Both the position numbers and the translations under genes were made by a program. A stretch of DNA of 64,000 bases from Citrobacter sp. RHB25-C09 (GTDB lineage: Bacteria > Pseudomonadota > Gammaproteobacteria > Enterobacterales > Enterobacteriaceae), in assembly GCF_013836145.1 (NCBI RefSeq), contig NZ_CP057483.1, forward strand, positions 3,658,001-3,722,000. The letters are read 5' to 3'. This document shows positions 8,969 to 20,310 of the stretch, piece by piece (within the stretch, counting starts at the first letter, position 1; each line of letters begins with the position of its first letter). Below the pieces are notes generated by a model. That model saw only the letters and a program-made list of their open reading frames with translations, was not told the origin of the DNA and did no database searches.

Positions 8969-10351
8969 TTATAAGTCGTCAAACACGCTTAACGCGTCGG
9001 AAAGTTTTTTCACGCCAAACACCTGCATCCCTTCCGGCGGTTTTTTCGGGACGTTCGCGGCGGGGACAATTGCCCGGCGAAAGCCGTGCTTCGCTGCTTC
9101 GGAGATACGTTCCTGGCCGCTAGGCACAGGACGGATCTCACCCGCCAGGCCCACTTCACCGAAGACCACTAAGTCCTGCGGCAGTGGCCTGTCGCGCAGG
9201 CTGGATACCATCGCCAGCAGCAGCGCGAGGTCGGCACTGGTTTCCGTTACCTTTACGCCACCCACCACGTTAACAAAGACGTCCTGGTCCGCCATTTGTA
9301 AGCCGCCGTGGCGGTGCAGCACCGCCAGCAGAATCGCCAGTCGGTTTTGCTCAAGGCCAACCGCCACGCGTCTGGGGTTCGCCATCATGGAGTGATCGAC
9401 CAGCGCCTGAATCTCCACCAGCAGCGGACGAGTGCCTTCCCAGACCACCATCACTGAACTTCCCGAGGTGACTTCATCCCCCCGGCTCAGGAAGATTGCG
9501 GAAGGGTTGCTCACTTCGCGTAGCCCCTGTTCGGTCATCGCGAATACGCCCAACTCATTGACCGCACCAAAACGGTTTTTGTGGCTGCGCAGGGTACGAA
9601 AACGTGAGTCGGCGTCGCCGTCGAGCAGTACCGAGCAGTCAATACAGTGTTCCAGCACCTTTGGCCCCGCCAGTGAGCCGTCTTTGGTGACGTGACCGAC
9701 CATAACGATCGCTACGCCGCGTGTTTTTGCGAAACGCGTCAGGTAGGCCGCCGTTTCGCGCACCTGCGCCACGCTGCCAGGCGAAGACTGGATATCCGCC
9801 ATATGCATCACCTGGATGGAGTCGATCACCATCAGCTTCGGCTGCTCTTCTTCGGCAATCAGACAGATCTGCTCAATGCTGGTTTCAGAGAGCATATTGA
9901 GGTTGTTGGTCGGCAGACCGAGACGATGCGCGCGCATCGCCACCTGCTGTAACGACTCTTCGCCGGTGACGTACAACGTTTTCATCTGCTCGGCGAGCCT
10001 GCACAGCGTTTGCAGCAGCAGGGTCGATTTCCCCGCGCCGGGGTTACCGCCGATCAGAATGGCACTGCCGGGAACCACACCGCCGCCCAGCACGCGATCG
10101 AACTCTTTAAAGCCGGTGGAAAAACGCGGCAGTTCTTCAAGGCTGATGTCGGAGAGCTTCTGGACCTTCGCCCCACCCGCGTTCCCCGCATAGCCGCTGA
10201 GTCGCTCATTACGCGCCACCGTCGGCGACGCAGCAAGGCGCACCTCAGTAATGGTGTTCCAGGCGTGACAGGCGCTGCACTGCCCCTGCCAGCGTGGATA
10301 ATCCGCCCCGCATTCATTACATACAAAGGCGCGTTTTGGAGCTTTTGCCAC
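8969..10351 (-). CDS. radA: DNA recombination/repair protein RadA (Sms)
   Basis: RecA-related ATPase that drives branch migration of recombination intermediates. It is 460 residues, the E. coli length. A C4 zinc finger lies at residues 11-28 (C11, C14, C25, C28). The Walker A motif GGNPGAGKST is at about 101-110. The RadA-specific KNRFG motif is present, and a C-terminal Lon-protease-like domain lacks the protease catalytic pair. It is downstream of serB with an 11-base gap, so serB-radA form one unit. Confidence 0.97.
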   Translation of the reverse strand: MAKAPKRAFVCNECGADYPRWQGQCSACHAWNTITEVRLAASPTVARNERLSGYAGNAGGAKVQKLSDISLEELPRFSTGFKEFDRVLGGGVVPGSAILIGGNPGAGKSTLLLQTLCRLAEQMKTLYVTGEESLQQVAMRAHRLGLPTNNLNMLSETSIEQICLIAEEEQPKLMVIDSIQVMHMADIQSSPGSVAQVRETAAYLTRFAKTRGVAIVMVGHVTKDGSLAGPKVLEHCIDCSVLLDGDADSRFRTLRSHKNRFGAVNELGVFAMTEQGLREVSNPSAIFLSRGDEVTSGSSVMVVWEGTRPLLVEIQALVDHSMMANPRRVAVGLEQNRLAILLAVLHRHGGLQMADQDVFVNVVGGVKVTETSADLALLLAMVSSLRDRPLPQDLVVFGEVGLAGEIRPVPSGQERISEAAKHGFRRAIVPAANVPKKPPEGMQVFGVKKLSDALSVFDDL

Positions 10352-10362
10352 GGTTTACCTCG

Positions 10363-11331
10363 TTATTTCTGATTCATGCTGCCAGAGAGAATGCAGAACA
10401 CACCCATCAGGTCAGCGTGACGGATGGTGATTTCCGTCTTTTCATTCACTTTCGGTTTGGCGTGGTAAGCAATTCCCAACCCCGCCGCTTTGATCATCGG
10501 CAGATCGTTGGCGCCATCGCCAATCGCTACCGTCTGCGCCAGAGGGATCTCATACTCCTGCGCCAGACGCGTCAGGGTATTCGCTTTATACTGAGCATCA
10601 ACGATATCGCCAATCACGTTACCGGTGAATTTCCCGTCCATGATCTCCAGTTCGTTGGCGACCACCGTAGTCAGGCGCAGTTTGTCACGCAGATACTCGG
10701 CGAAGAAGGTGAAGCCGCCGGAGGCAATTGCCACCTTCCAGCCCAGCGTTTCCAGCTTCAGCACCAGTTGTGTCAGGCCTGGCATCAGGGGCAGATTTTC
10801 ACGCACCTGAAGCAGGATATTGGCATCCGCGCCTTTCAGGGTAGCCACGCGGCTGCGCAGGCTGGCGGTGAAATCCAGCTCGCCGCGCATGGCGCGCTCG
10901 GTCACTTCCGCCACCATCTCGCCGGTTCCGGCCAGTTTGGCGATCTCATCAATACATTCAATCTGGATGGCGGTGGAATCCATGTCCATCACCAGCAGAC
11001 CCGGTGTGCGCAAATGCGGAATTTTCCCCAGCGGTGCCACGTCCAGTTGCGCATCGTGCGCCAGCTTGGTAGCGCGCGGCGTCAGCGAGCCTGCCAGACG
11101 AATGACCTGATAGTCCTCAACGCACCACGCCGCGACAATCACCATTGCCGCGCCCAGCTTGCTCTGATACTGGGTCAACCGCTGTTTATCCAGCCCGCGT
11201 CCGTACAGCAGCCAGCCGCTACGACCTGCGTGGTAATCCAGAGGCATTACCTCGTCACCACTTAAAGAAAGGGGCAAACCTGGCCATAAAGAGACATCTT
11301 CAGGCAAATCGCACCAGGTAATGTTAGGCAT
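10363..11331 (-). CDS. serB: Phosphoserine phosphatase SerB
   Basis: Last step of serine synthesis: hydrolysis of phosphoserine. HAD-superfamily enzyme of 322 residues. The start is chosen at MPNITWCDLPEDV to match the family, although the frame stays open further upstream. The catalytic motif DMDST has nucleophile D116 and acid/base D118. Motif II (ASGGFTFF) and the C-terminal GDGANDLPM metal motif are present. It is divergent from ytjB, with 117 bases between, the same arrangement as in E. coli. Confidence 0.97.
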   Translation of the reverse strand: MPNITWCDLPEDVSLWPGLPLSLSGDEVMPLDYHAGRSGWLLYGRGLDKQRLTQYQSKLGAAMVIVAAWCVEDYQVIRLAGSLTPRATKLAHDAQLDVAPLGKIPHLRTPGLLVMDMDSTAIQIECIDEIAKLAGTGEMVAEVTERAMRGELDFTASLRSRVATLKGADANILLQVRENLPLMPGLTQLVLKLETLGWKVAIASGGFTFFAEYLRDKLRLTTVVANELEIMDGKFTGNVIGDIVDAQYKANTLTRLAQEYEIPLAQTVAIGDGANDLPMIKAAGLGIAYHAKPKVNEKTEITIRHADLMGVFCILSGSMNQK

Positions 11332-11448
11332 TAAAGCTCCTGTAAAAACGTTCGGACCGGGAAGAATCCAGGGGAAAATAACGCATGAGGCTACCTTGTA
11401 ACCATCGCTTCTGGCAACATTAAGCCTCAAATTTTCAGCAGGTGGAAT

Positions 11449-12093
11449 ATGGCTCGCGCAAAACTGAAATTCCGACTTCATCGTGCAGTGATTGTTTTGT
11501 TCTGTCTCGCACTGCTTGTAGCACTGATGCAGGGGGCGTCCTGGTTCAGTCAGAGCCACCAGCGGCAGCGAAATCCGCAGCTTGAAGAGTTGGCACGTAC
11601 GCTGGCACATCAGGTGACGTTGAACATCGCACCGCTGATGCGCACCGAAACGCCCGACGAAAAACGGATCAAAAGCGTTCTACAGCAACTGACGCATGAA
11701 AGCCGAATTCTGGACGCCGGGGTGTATGATGAACAGGGCGATCTTATCACTCGCGCAGGCGAAAGCGTAAATGTACGCGACCGCCTGGCGCTGGACGGCA
11801 AAAAAGCGGGTGGCTATTTCAACCAGCAGATTGTCGAACCTATTCAGGGGAAGAATGGCCCCCTGGGCTACCTCCGCCTGACGCTGGATACCCACACCTT
11901 AGCCACCGAGGCCCGGCAGGTGGATAACACCACCAATATTTTACGCCTGATGCTGTTACTCTCGCTCGCAATTGGCGTAGTGCTTACACGAACGCTGCTC
12001 CAGGGTAAGCGTACCCGCTGGCAGCAGTCCCCCTTCCTGTTAACCGCCAGCAAGTCGGTACCGGAAGAGGAAGAGAGTGAGAAAAAAGAATAA
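11449..12093 (+). CDS. ytjB: Membrane protein YtjB (Smp)
   Basis: Inner-membrane protein of the Smp family with no known biochemical function. At 214 residues it matches the E. coli length. One hydrophobic segment lies near the N-terminus (about 12-32, VIVLFCLALLVALMQGASWF) and a second at about 160-182 (ILRLMLLLSLAIGVVLTRTLL). They bracket a periplasmic domain, and the tail is acidic (EEEESEKKE). It lies 25 bases upstream of lplA on the same strand and is likely co-transcribed. Confidence 0.93.
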   Translation: MARAKLKFRLHRAVIVLFCLALLVALMQGASWFSQSHQRQRNPQLEELARTLAHQVTLNIAPLMRTETPDEKRIKSVLQQLTHESRILDAGVYDEQGDLITRAGESVNVRDRLALDGKKAGGYFNQQIVEPIQGKNGPLGYLRLTLDTHTLATEARQVDNTTNILRLMLLLSLAIGVVLTRTLLQGKRTRWQQSPFLLTASKSVPEEEESEKKE

Positions 12094-12118
12094 TTGATTA
12101 CAGGATAAGGAAACCGTT

Positions 12119-13135
12119 ATGTCGTCACTTCGCCTGCTTATTTCTGACTCTTATGACCCCTGGTTTAACCTGGCGGTTGAGGAGTGTATTTTTCGCCAGA
12201 TGCCTGCCACTCAGCGCGTACTGTTTCTGTGGCGGAATGCCGATACGGTGGTGATTGGCCGCGCGCAAAACCCGTGGAAAGAGTGCAACACTCGCCGGAT
12301 GGAAGAAGACAACGTGCGTCTGGCGCGCCGCAGCAGCGGCGGTGGTGCGGTATTCCATGACCTCGGCAATACCTGCTTTACCTTTATGGCCGGGAAGCCG
12401 GAATACGATAAAACCATCTCGACCTCGATTGTTCTGGATGCCCTGAACGCCCTGGGCGTGGCCGCCGAGGCTTCCGGGCGTAACGATCTGGTGGTAAAGA
12501 CGCCGGATGGCGATCGCAAAGTTTCCGGCTCGGCCTATCGCGAAACCAAAGATCGTGGTTTCCACCACGGTACGTTGCTGCTGAATGCCGACCTCAGCCG
12601 TCTGGCAAATTATCTCAATCCCGATAAAAAGAAGCTCGCGGCGAAAGGGATTACTTCCGTTCGTTCCCGCGTGACTAACCTCACCGAGCTGTTGCCGGGC
12701 GTTACACATGAACAGGTTTGTACGGCGATAACAGACGCCTTTTTTGCTCACTATGGAGAACGCGTTGCGGCGGAGATCATTTCTCCGGACAAAACGCCGG
12801 ACCTCCCCAACTTCGCCGAGACGTTTGCTCGCCAGAGCAGTTGGGAGTGGAACTTTGGCCAGGCGCCAGCTTTCTCGCACCTGCTGGATGAGCGCTTCAC
12901 CTGGGGTGGCGTGGAACTGCACTTCGACGTTGAGAAAGGGCATATCACCCGCACGCAGGTCTTCACAGATAGCCTGAATCCAGCGCCCTTAGAAGCATTA
13001 GCAGGACGGTTGCAGGGCTGTTTGTATCGGGCGGATATGCTGCAGCAGGAGTGCGACGCATTGATCGGTGATTTTCCGGATCAGGAAAAAGAAATGCGGG
13101 AACTGTCGGCGTGGATTGCGCAGGCCGTGCGCTAA
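12119..13135 (+). CDS. lplA: Lipoate-protein ligase A
   Basis: Activates free lipoate with ATP and transfers it to lipoyl domains of 2-oxoacid dehydrogenases and the glycine cleavage system. It is 338 residues, the E. coli length. The N-terminal catalytic domain carries [20 protein letters not shown] and the lysine motif [10 protein letters not shown], and a C-terminal accessory domain is present. It follows ytjB in one unit. In E. coli the next gene is yjjJ before deoD; here only a REP element separates lplA from deoD. Confidence 0.96.
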   Translation: MSSLRLLISDSYDPWFNLAVEECIFRQMPATQRVLFLWRNADTVVIGRAQNPWKECNTRRMEEDNVRLARRSSGGGAVFHDLGNTCFTFMAGKPEYDKTISTSIVLDALNALGVAAEASGRNDLVVKTPDGDRKVSGSAYRETKDRGFHHGTLLLNADLSRLANYLNPDKKKLAAKGITSVRSRVTNLTELLPGVTHEQVCTAITDAFFAHYGERVAAEIISPDKTPDLPNFAETFARQSSWEWNFGQAPAFSHLLDERFTWGGVELHFDVEKGHITRTQVFTDSLNPAPLEALAGRLQGCLYRADMLQQECDALIGDFPDQEKEMRELSAWIAQAVR

Positions 13136-13141
13136 TAAAAA

Positions 13142-13212
13142 AGCCCGCTGGCGCTGCGCTTAGCGGGCCTACCAAACCGTAGGCCGGGTCAGGCGAAGCC
13201 GCCACCCGGCAC
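13142..13212. repeat. REP/BIME pair between lplA and deoD
   Basis: Two facing palindromes (AGCCCGCTGGCG...TAGCGGGCCTAC and GTAGGCCGGGTCAGGCG...GCCACCCGGC) lie between convergent lplA and deoD. An A/T run just before the first palindrome could let it act as a terminator for deoD on the minus strand. Confidence 0.85.
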
Positions 13213-13220
13213 AACCACTC

Positions 13221-13940
13221 TTACGCTTTATCGCCCAGCAGAACAGATTCCAGCGCGATTTTAATCATGTCATTGAAGGTGGTCTGACGCTCAGCAGCCG
13301 TAGTCTGCTCGTGCGTGCGGATGTGGTCAGAAACGGTGCAGATGGTCAGCGCTTTCGCACCAAACTCAGCCGCCACGCCGTAGATGCCCGCCGCTTCCAT
13401 TTCTACGCCCAGAATGCCGTACTTTTCCATCACGTCGAACATTTCGCCGTCCGGAGAGTAGAACAGGTCCGCAGAGAACAGGTTGCCCACGCGAGCATCA
13501 ACGCCCAGCGCTTTCGCCGCGTCTACCGCGTCACGCACCATGTCGAAGTCGGCAATCGCTGCAAAGTCATGATCTTTAAAGCGAATACGGTTCACTTTAG
13601 AGTCAGTGCAGGCGCCCATACCGATCACGATGTCGCGCAGCTTAACGTCCATGCGCACTGCGCCGCAGGATCCTACACGGATGATTTTCTTCACGCCGAA
13701 ATCGGTGATCAGCTCTTTGGTGTAGATAGAGCAGGATGGGATGCCCATGCCGTGCCCCATTACGGAGATTTTGCGGCCCTTATAGGTACCAGTGAAGCCC
13801 AGCATGCCGCGAACGTTGTTCACTTCACGCACATCTTCGAGGAAAGTTTCTGCAATGTGCTTCGCGCGCAGCGGGTCGCCCGGCATCAATACGACGTCAG
13901 CGAAATCACCCATTTCTGCATTAATGTGAGGAGTTGCCAT
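13221..13940 (-). CDS. deoD: Purine nucleoside phosphorylase DeoD
   Basis: Hexameric enzyme that phosphorolyses purine (deoxy)ribonucleosides to the base and (deoxy)ribose-1-phosphate. It is 239 residues, the same as E. coli. Active-site segments seen are [22 protein letters not shown], the nucleoside-binding [12 protein letters not shown] and the catalytic Asp in CTVSDHI. It is the last gene of deoCABD, about 100 bases after deoB with a REP element in the gap. Confidence 0.98.
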   Translation of the reverse strand: MATPHINAEMGDFADVVLMPGDPLRAKHIAETFLEDVREVNNVRGMLGFTGTYKGRKISVMGHGMGIPSCSIYTKELITDFGVKKIIRVGSCGAVRMDVKLRDIVIGMGACTDSKVNRIRFKDHDFAAIADFDMVRDAVDAAKALGVDARVGNLFSADLFYSPDGEMFDVMEKYGILGVEMEAAGIYGVAAEFGAKALTICTVSDHIRTHEQTTAAERQTTFNDMIKIALESVLLGDKA

Positions 13941-13963
13941 CTTTTATCCTTATCTCGTTGTTA

Positions 13964-14033
13964 TTGCCTGATGGCGGCTACGCCTTATCAGGCCTACAAA
14001 ACCGTAGGCCCGGTAAGCTTGCGCCGCCGGGCA
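13964..14033. repeat. REP/BIME pair between deoB and deoD
   Basis: Facing palindromes TTGCCTGATGGCGGCTACGC...TATCAGGCCTAC and GTAGGCCCGGTAAGC...CGCCGGGCAA lie inside the deo operon. A REP here may affect deoD mRNA levels relative to deoB. Confidence 0.88.
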
Positions 14034-14039
14034 ATTGCA

Positions 14040-15302
<1,263 letters not shown>

Positions 15303-15313
15303 TCAGTATATAA

Positions 15314-16636
15314 CTATTCGGTAATGCGACGATAGACCGTTGGTGTGCTTTCCGGTGCTTTATCGTCAAGGATAATTGCCGCTTTGACGGCTTTCGCTGC
15401 TTCCTGCCAGCTGGTTTCGTCTTTCGCGTGGATCACCGCCAGCGGACGTTGACCGTCAACGCTGTCGCCCAGACGCGCCATATCCGTAAAGCCGACGCTG
15501 TAATCAATGGTGTCCGATGCCTGACGACGACCGCCGCCCATAGACACGACAGCCATCCCGAGCGCGCGGGTGTCCATGGCGCTGACAAAGCCTTCGGTAT
15601 CGGCATAAACCGCTTTGCTGAGCATCGCCGTCGGCAGGTATTTCGCGTAGTTTTCGACGAAATCGGTCGGTCCTTTCTGGGCGGCAACCATGCGACCAAA
15701 AATTTCAGCCGCTTTGCCGTTGTCCAGCACGGCCTGCAGTTTCGCACGCGCTTCTGCGTCGTCTTTAGCGAGCTTGCCGGAGATCAGCATCTCCACGCAC
15801 AGCGCCATGGTGACGTCGAACAGACGCGGGTTACGGTATTCACCGGTCAGGAACTGCACCGCTTCACGCACTTCTACCGCATTACCCGCGCTGGAAGCCA
15901 GCACCTGGTTCATGTCGGTGAGCAGCGCCGTGGTCTTCACGCCCGCGCCGTTGGAGACGCCAACGATCGCTTCAGCAAGCGCTTCAGAGAGTTCGTAGGT
16001 CGGCATAAACGCGCCGCTACCCACTTTCACATCCATGACCAGCGCATCCAGACCTTCTGCCAGTTTCTTCGCCAGGATAGAGGCGGTGATCAGCGGAATA
16101 GAATCAACGGTCGCGGTGATATCGCGAGTGGCGTAAAAACGCTTATCTGCCGGAGCGAGTGAGCTGGTCTGGCCGATAATCGCCACACCCACGTCTTTAA
16201 TAATTTCGCGGAAGCGGTTGTCGTCCGGGAAGATATCGAAGCCCGGAATGGCTTCCAGTTTGTCGAGGGTGCCGCCGGTATGACCCAGGCCGCGCCCGGA
16301 GATCATCGGAATATAGCCGCCGCAGGCCGCAACCATTGGGCCAAGCATCAGTGACGTGACATCACCGACCCCACCGGTGGAGTGTTTGTCCACAATCGGG
16401 CCGTTCAGATTCAGGCTCTTCCAGTCCAGTACGGTTCCGGAATCCCGCATCGCCATGGTCAGCGAAACGCGTTCTGGCATTGTCATATCGTGGAAGAAGA
16501 TGGTCATCGCCAGGGCGGCAATCTGCCCTTCAGAAACAGTATTGTCGCGAATGCCGTTGATAAAGAAGCGGATCTCTTCATCGCTTAATGCCTGACCATC
16601 ACGTTTTTTACGAATAATTTCTTGTGCGAGAAACAC
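15314..16636 (-). CDS. deoA: Thymidine phosphorylase DeoA
   Basis: Phosphorolyses thymidine and deoxyuridine to base and deoxyribose-1-phosphate. It is 440 residues, the E. coli length. The family signature [20 protein letters not shown] and the phosphate-binding [12 protein letters not shown] are present. An N-terminal helical domain and a C-terminal alpha/beta domain are as expected. It is separated from deoC by about 180 bases, most of it an ERIC element, which is unusual for the interior of this operon. Confidence 0.98.
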   Translation of the reverse strand: MFLAQEIIRKKRDGQALSDEEIRFFINGIRDNTVSEGQIAALAMTIFFHDMTMPERVSLTMAMRDSGTVLDWKSLNLNGPIVDKHSTGGVGDVTSLMLGPMVAACGGYIPMISGRGLGHTGGTLDKLEAIPGFDIFPDDNRFREIIKDVGVAIIGQTSSLAPADKRFYATRDITATVDSIPLITASILAKKLAEGLDALVMDVKVGSGAFMPTYELSEALAEAIVGVSNGAGVKTTALLTDMNQVLASSAGNAVEVREAVQFLTGEYRNPRLFDVTMALCVEMLISGKLAKDDAEARAKLQAVLDNGKAAEIFGRMVAAQKGPTDFVENYAKYLPTAMLSKAVYADTEGFVSAMDTRALGMAVVSMGGGRRQASDTIDYSVGFTDMARLGDSVDGQRPLAVIHAKDETSWQEAAKAVKAAIILDDKAPESTPTVYRRITE

Positions 16637-16690
16637 GGTAACCCCCGAAAAATCAGGTTAAATGCAGCGGAACACCCACTGCGATGATTG

Positions 16691-16817
16691 ATTACTCTAA
16701 ATAATTCGAGTCGCAGGAAGGCGGCAAAGGAGCTCATCCCCAGGAGCTTACTACAGTAAGTGACTGGGGTGAGGGAGTGCAGCTAACGCACCTGCGGCTT
16801 GAAGTATGACGAGTAAT
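16691..16817. repeat. ERIC (IRU) element in the deoC-deoA gap
   Basis: A 127-bp imperfect palindrome begins with ATTACTC and ends with its exact complement GAGTAAT. The core reads CATCCCCAGGAGCTTACT...AGTAAGTGACTGGGGTGAG, the diagnostic ERIC core sequence. The length equals the standard ERIC length. The final T is shared with the deoC stop codon (minus-strand TAA at 16819-16817). Being inside an operon, it is transcribed and would form a long hairpin in the mRNA. Confidence 0.95.
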
Positions 16818-17596
16818 TAGTAGCTGCTTGCGCTCTTACCATCGCCATGACCCAGCGCTTTCAGCAGGCTGGCCAGCAGGCTGGACGCGCCGAAACGGTA
16901 GTGACGGGAATCCGCCCAGTCCGCACCGAACAGTTCATCAGCAATCGCCAGGAACTGCTGCGCGTCTTCAGCGGTACGCACACCACCCGCCGGTTTGAAG
17001 CCCACGGTTTTCTCTACGCCCATATCGCGAATGACTTCCATCATGATGCGTGCGCTTTCCGGCGTCGCGTTCACCGGCACTTTACCGGTAGAGGTTTTGA
17101 TAAAGTCCGCACCCGCTTTGATGGAGATTTCAGACGCTTTGCGAATCAGTGCTTCTTCTTTCAGTTCACCGGTTTCGATGATCACTTTGAGCAGCACGTT
17201 TGCCGCGGCACAAGCGTCTTTACAAGCTTTCACCAGGTCAAAACCGACCTGCTCGTTGCCGGCAATCAGCGCGCGGTACGGGAATACCACATCAACTTCA
17301 TCCGCGCCGTAAGCAATCGCCGCACGGGTTTCTGCCAGGGCGATTTCAATGTCGTCGTTACCGTGCGGGAAGTTAGTAACGGTCGCAATGCGGATCTCCG
17401 GCGTACCCTGCTCTTTCAATGTTTTACGAGCAATCGGGATAAAGCGCGGGTAGATGCAGATGGCTGCGGTGTTGCCCACCGGAGTTTTCGCCTGATGACA
17501 CAGCGCGATCACTTTTTCATTAGTGTCGTCATCATTCAGGGTGGTCAGATCCATCAGTTTCAGTGCGCGCAGGCTGCTTGCGGTTAAATCGGTCAT
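16817..17596 (-). CDS. deoC: Deoxyribose-phosphate aldolase DeoC
   Basis: Class I aldolase cleaving 2-deoxyribose-5-phosphate to acetaldehyde and glyceraldehyde-3-phosphate. It is 259 residues from MTDLTASSL; an in-frame ATG six codons upstream is not used in E. coli. The Schiff-base lysine lies in [12 protein letters not shown] and a second lysine in GFKPAGGVR. The C-terminal Tyr (KSASSY) that assists catalysis is intact although an ERIC element abuts the stop. It is the first gene of the deo operon, under the DeoR/CytR/CRP-type promoter just upstream. Confidence 0.98.
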   Translation of the reverse strand: MTDLTASSLRALKLMDLTTLNDDDTNEKVIALCHQAKTPVGNTAAICIYPRFIPIARKTLKEQGTPEIRIATVTNFPHGNDDIEIALAETRAAIAYGADEVDVVFPYRALIAGNEQVGFDLVKACKDACAAANVLLKVIIETGELKEEALIRKASEISIKAGADFIKTSTGKVPVNATPESARIMMEVIRDMGVEKTVGFKPAGGVRTAEDAQQFLAIADELFGADWADSRHYRFGASSLLASLLKALGHGDGKSASSY

Positions 17597-17643
17597 AACA
17601 TTCTCCAACGGCATCGCCGTAGTAAATTCTCACCTTGCGGGTC

Positions 17644-17659
17644 TGTTAGTATTCTAACA
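17644..17659 (-). promoter_or_regulatory. DeoR operator O2 overlapping deoP2 -10
   Basis: Near-perfect palindrome TGTTAGTATTCTAACA. On the deoC strand it reads TGTTAGAATACTAACA, the E. coli deo operator. The TAGAAT within it fits a -10 box. It lies about 50 bases upstream of the deoC start. Confidence 0.9.
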
Positions 17660-17676
17660 TCCACCCGCGGTTACAC

Positions 17677-17692
17677 TTCGATATACATCACA
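17677..17692 (-). promoter_or_regulatory. CRP site of deoP2 (CRP-1 equivalent)
   Basis: On the deoC strand this reads TGTGA, six bases, then TCGAA, one good and one degenerate CRP half-site. It sits upstream of the deo -10/operator, as in E. coli deoP2. A CRP-2/CytR region is expected around 17710-17740 but is not sharply readable. Confidence 0.7.
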
Positions 17693-17859
17693 GTTAATGA
17701 AAACTACGTGCAAATTTGCATTACTGTAATGAGATCGAAGTCAAACTTTTCCCCTTTACTGCCTTGTTCTTCTTCTCACAGGCGCATCAGGATCAAAGGT
17801 AGCAGAGGCACATCTTTCTAAAATGCTGCCACGATCTCTGGCAGATAAAAGGAACCCGG

Positions 17860-19410
17860 ATGCCTACCTCAAGCGAAATCGCACTGCAACAGCGTTGCCA
17901 GCAAATTGTCACCAGTTCCGTGCTCAACCCGCAGCAGAAGCGTCATTTTCTGGCGCTGGAAGCAGAAAATAATCTGCCCTACCCTGCGCTCCCGGCAGAG
18001 GCCCGACAGGCGCTGGACGACGGGGTTATCTGCGATATGTTCGAAGGCCACGCGCCGTATAAACCGCGCTATGTGCTCCCCGATTACGCCCGTTTTCTCG
18101 CCAACGGCTCGGCATGGCTGGAGCTGGAAGGTGCGAAAGATCTCGACGATGCGTTATCCCTGCTCACCATCCTGTACCACCATGTTCCTTCAGTGACATC
18201 AATGCCGGTTTACCTCGGCCATCTCGATGCGCTACTGCAACCTTATGTTAGAATTCTAACACAAGAAGAGATCGATAGCCGAATAAAACGTTTCTGGCGG
18301 TATCTCGACCGAACCCTGCCGGACGCGTTTATGCATGCCAATATCGGTCCCGCAGATACGCCCATCACTCGTGCAATCTTACGCGCTGATGCTGAACTAA
18401 AGCAGGTAGCGCCTAACCTGACGTTTATCTACGATCCTGACATTACCCCAGAGGATTTGCTGCTGGAGGTGGCAAAAAACATCTGCGAGTGCAGTAAACC
18501 GCATATTTCTAACGGCCCGATAAATGATAAAATTTTCACAAAATGCCAATACGGTATCGTAAGTTGTTACAACTCGTTGCCGCTTGCCGGAGGCGGCAGC
18601 ACGCTGGTTCGTCTCAACCTGAAGGCCATCGCGGAGCGCAGTAGATCTGTTGATGACTTCTTTACCCGCACGCTACCGCACTACTGCCAGCAGCAAATCG
18701 CCATCATCAATGCGCGATGTGAATTCCTCTATGAAAAATCACACTTCTTTGAGAATAGCTTCCTGGTGCAGGAAGGGTTGATCGATCCCGATCGCTTTGT
18801 GCCGATGTTTGGCATGTACGGCCTGGCGGAAGCGGTCAATGTGCTGTGCGAACAAGCGGGCATGAAGGCACGCTACGGGAAAGATGAGGCTGCCAATGAA
18901 CTGGGATATCGCATTAGCGCTCAGCTCGCAGATTTCGTCGAGAACACGCCGGTGAAATATGGCTGGAAACAACGCGCGCTGCTGCATGCCCAGTCGGGGA
19001 TCAGCTCGGATGTTGGTACCACGCCCGGTGCGCGTCTGCCTTATGGCGATGAACCGGACCCGATCACCCACCTGCAAACCGTCGCACCGCATCATGCGTA
19101 CTATCATTCCGGCATCAGCGATATTCTGACGCTTGATGAAACAATTAAACGCAACCCGCAGGCACTGGTACAGCTTTGTCTCGGCGCCTTCCGGGCCGGA
19201 ATGCGCGAATTTACCGCCAACGTCAGCGGTAACGATCTGGTGCGCGTTACCGGTTACATGGTGCGTCTGTCGGATCTGGAAAAATACCGCGCCGAAGGTT
19301 CGCGGACCAATACCACCTGGCTGGGCGAAGAAGCGGCGCGCAATACGCGTATTCTGGAACGGCAACCACGCGTGATGAGCCATGAACAGCAGATGCGCTT
19401 TAGTCAGTAA
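17860..19410 (+). CDS. yjjI: Predicted glycyl-radical enzyme YjjI (DUF3029)
   Basis: Orphan member of the pyruvate formate-lyase-like glycyl-radical family; the substrate is unknown. It is 516 residues, as in E. coli. The C-terminal glycyl-radical motif RVTGYMVRL places the radical Gly at residue 465. Cysteines that could supply the thiyl radical occur around residues 205-235 ([24 protein letters not shown]), but I cannot assign which is catalytic. It is divergent from deoC, and its coding sequence contains the distal DeoR operator, so it shares control DNA with deoxynucleoside catabolism. Its last 29 bases overlap yjjW, the probable activase. Confidence 0.9.
   Translation: MPTSSEIALQQRCQQIVTSSVLNPQQKRHFLALEAENNLPYPALPAEARQALDDGVICDMFEGHAPYKPRYVLPDYARFLANGSAWLELEGAKDLDDALSLLTILYHHVPSVTSMPVYLGHLDALLQPYVRILTQEEIDSRIKRFWRYLDRTLPDAFMHANIGPADTPITRAILRADAELKQVAPNLTFIYDPDITPEDLLLEVAKNICECSKPHISNGPINDKIFTKCQYGIVSCYNSLPLAGGGSTLVRLNLKAIAERSRSVDDFFTRTLPHYCQQQIAIINARCEFLYEKSHFFENSFLVQEGLIDPDRFVPMFGMYGLAEAVNVLCEQAGMKARYGKDEAANELGYRISAQLADFVENTPVKYGWKQRALLHAQSGISSDVGTTPGARLPYGDEPDPITHLQTVAPHHAYYHSGISDILTLDETIKRNPQALVQLCLGAFRAGMREFTANVSGNDLVRVTGYMVRLSDLEKYRAEGSRTNTTWLGEEAARNTRILERQPRVMSHEQQMRFSQ
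18246..18261 (-). promoter_or_regulatory. DeoR operator O1 (deoP1) inside yjjI
   Basis: Perfect 16-bp palindrome TGTTAGAATTCTAACA. It lies 602 bp from the operator at 17644, matching the roughly 600-bp O1-O2 spacing of E. coli that allows DeoR looping. It marks deoP1, transcribed toward deoC. Confidence 0.88.
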
Positions 19411-20245
19411 GATCATCCCCTTTTCCTGCGTCGATGGGCCAGGCAGTCGCCTGGCGCTGTTCCTGCAAGGGTGTAATCTGCGCTGTAAAAATTGCCATAA
19501 CCCGTGGACGATGGGGCGATGTAACCACTGCGCCGAATGTGTTCCGCAGTGTCCACATCAGGCGCTGACTCTCAACGCAGATAAGGTCGTCTGGCAGGCT
19601 GATATTTGCCAGCAGTGTGATACCTGTTTACAGATGTGCCCGCAGCAGGCCACGCCGATGGCGCAGACCATGAGCGTTGAGGATGTTCTGCGTCAGATCC
19701 GTCAGGTTGTGCCGTTTATTGAAGGGATCACCGTCAGCGGCGGTGAGGCCACGACGCAGTTGCCTTTTGTGATCGCCCTGTTTTCGGCCATCAAAGCAGA
19801 TCCGCAGTTACAGTCGCTCAGTTGTCTGGTCGACAGTAATGGGTTGCTGAGTGAAACCGGCTGGGAAAAACTGCTGCCAGTTTGTGACGGCGTGATGCTT
19901 GATCTCAAAACGTGGGACAGCACGTGCCACAGGCGGCTCACCGGACGGGATAACGTGCAGATTAAGCACAGCATCTCTTATTTGGCTGAGCACAGGAAAC
20001 TGGCGGAACTCCGATTGCTGGTGATTCCGGGTCAGGCAGATTATCTGCAGCATAGTGATTCACTTGCCGCTTTCATCAGGGAACTGGGCGATGTGCCAGT
20101 ACGTCTGAATGCTTTTCACGCGCACGGGGTGTATGGCGAGGCTCGTGACTGGCGAAGCGCAACGCCAGAAGATGTGGAAATTCTGGCGGGTGCATTGCAG
20201 GAACGCGGGGTGGAAAAGCTGATATTTCCGGCGCTGTATTTGTGA
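19382..20245 (+). CDS. yjjW: Radical SAM activating enzyme YjjW
   Basis: Predicted glycyl-radical-enzyme activase that would install the radical on YjjI. It is 287 residues. The radical SAM CxxxCxxC motif is C31, C35, C38 ([12 protein letters not shown]). A ferredoxin-like insert with two further cysteine clusters follows ([14 protein letters not shown] and [14 protein letters not shown]), typical of PFL-activase relatives that bind extra 4Fe-4S clusters. Its ATG lies within the 3' end of yjjI (29-base overlap), so the pair is coupled. Confidence 0.93.
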   Translation: MNSRCALVSKIIPFSCVDGPGSRLALFLQGCNLRCKNCHNPWTMGRCNHCAECVPQCPHQALTLNADKVVWQADICQQCDTCLQMCPQQATPMAQTMSVEDVLRQIRQVVPFIEGITVSGGEATTQLPFVIALFSAIKADPQLQSLSCLVDSNGLLSETGWEKLLPVCDGVMLDLKTWDSTCHRRLTGRDNVQIKHSISYLAEHRKLAELRLLVIPGQADYLQHSDSLAAFIRELGDVPVRLNAFHAHGVYGEARDWRSATPEDVEILAGALQERGVEKLIFPALYL

Positions 20246-20247
20246 AA

Positions 20248-20309
20248 TGCCGGATGGCACGGTTCGTCATTCGTAGGCCGGATAAGACGCGGAGCGTCGC
20301 TATGCGGCA
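20248..20309. repeat. REP element between yjjW and yjjV
   Basis: Facing palindromic units TGCCGGATGGCAC and GTAGGCCGGATAAGACGC...GCGTCGCTATGCGGCA lie in the gap between convergent yjjW and yjjV. Confidence 0.8.
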
Positions 20310-20310
20310 G

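Noticed and set aside
10294..11265. Long open frame (323 codons) opposite serB
   Set aside because: Antisense shadow of serB with low-complexity His/Gln-rich translation and no family resemblance.
18500..18570. Third DeoR operator (OE) inside yjjI
   Set aside because: No sequence close to TGTTAGAATACTAACA was found at the expected distance; only a weak GTTGTTACAAC palindrome is present.
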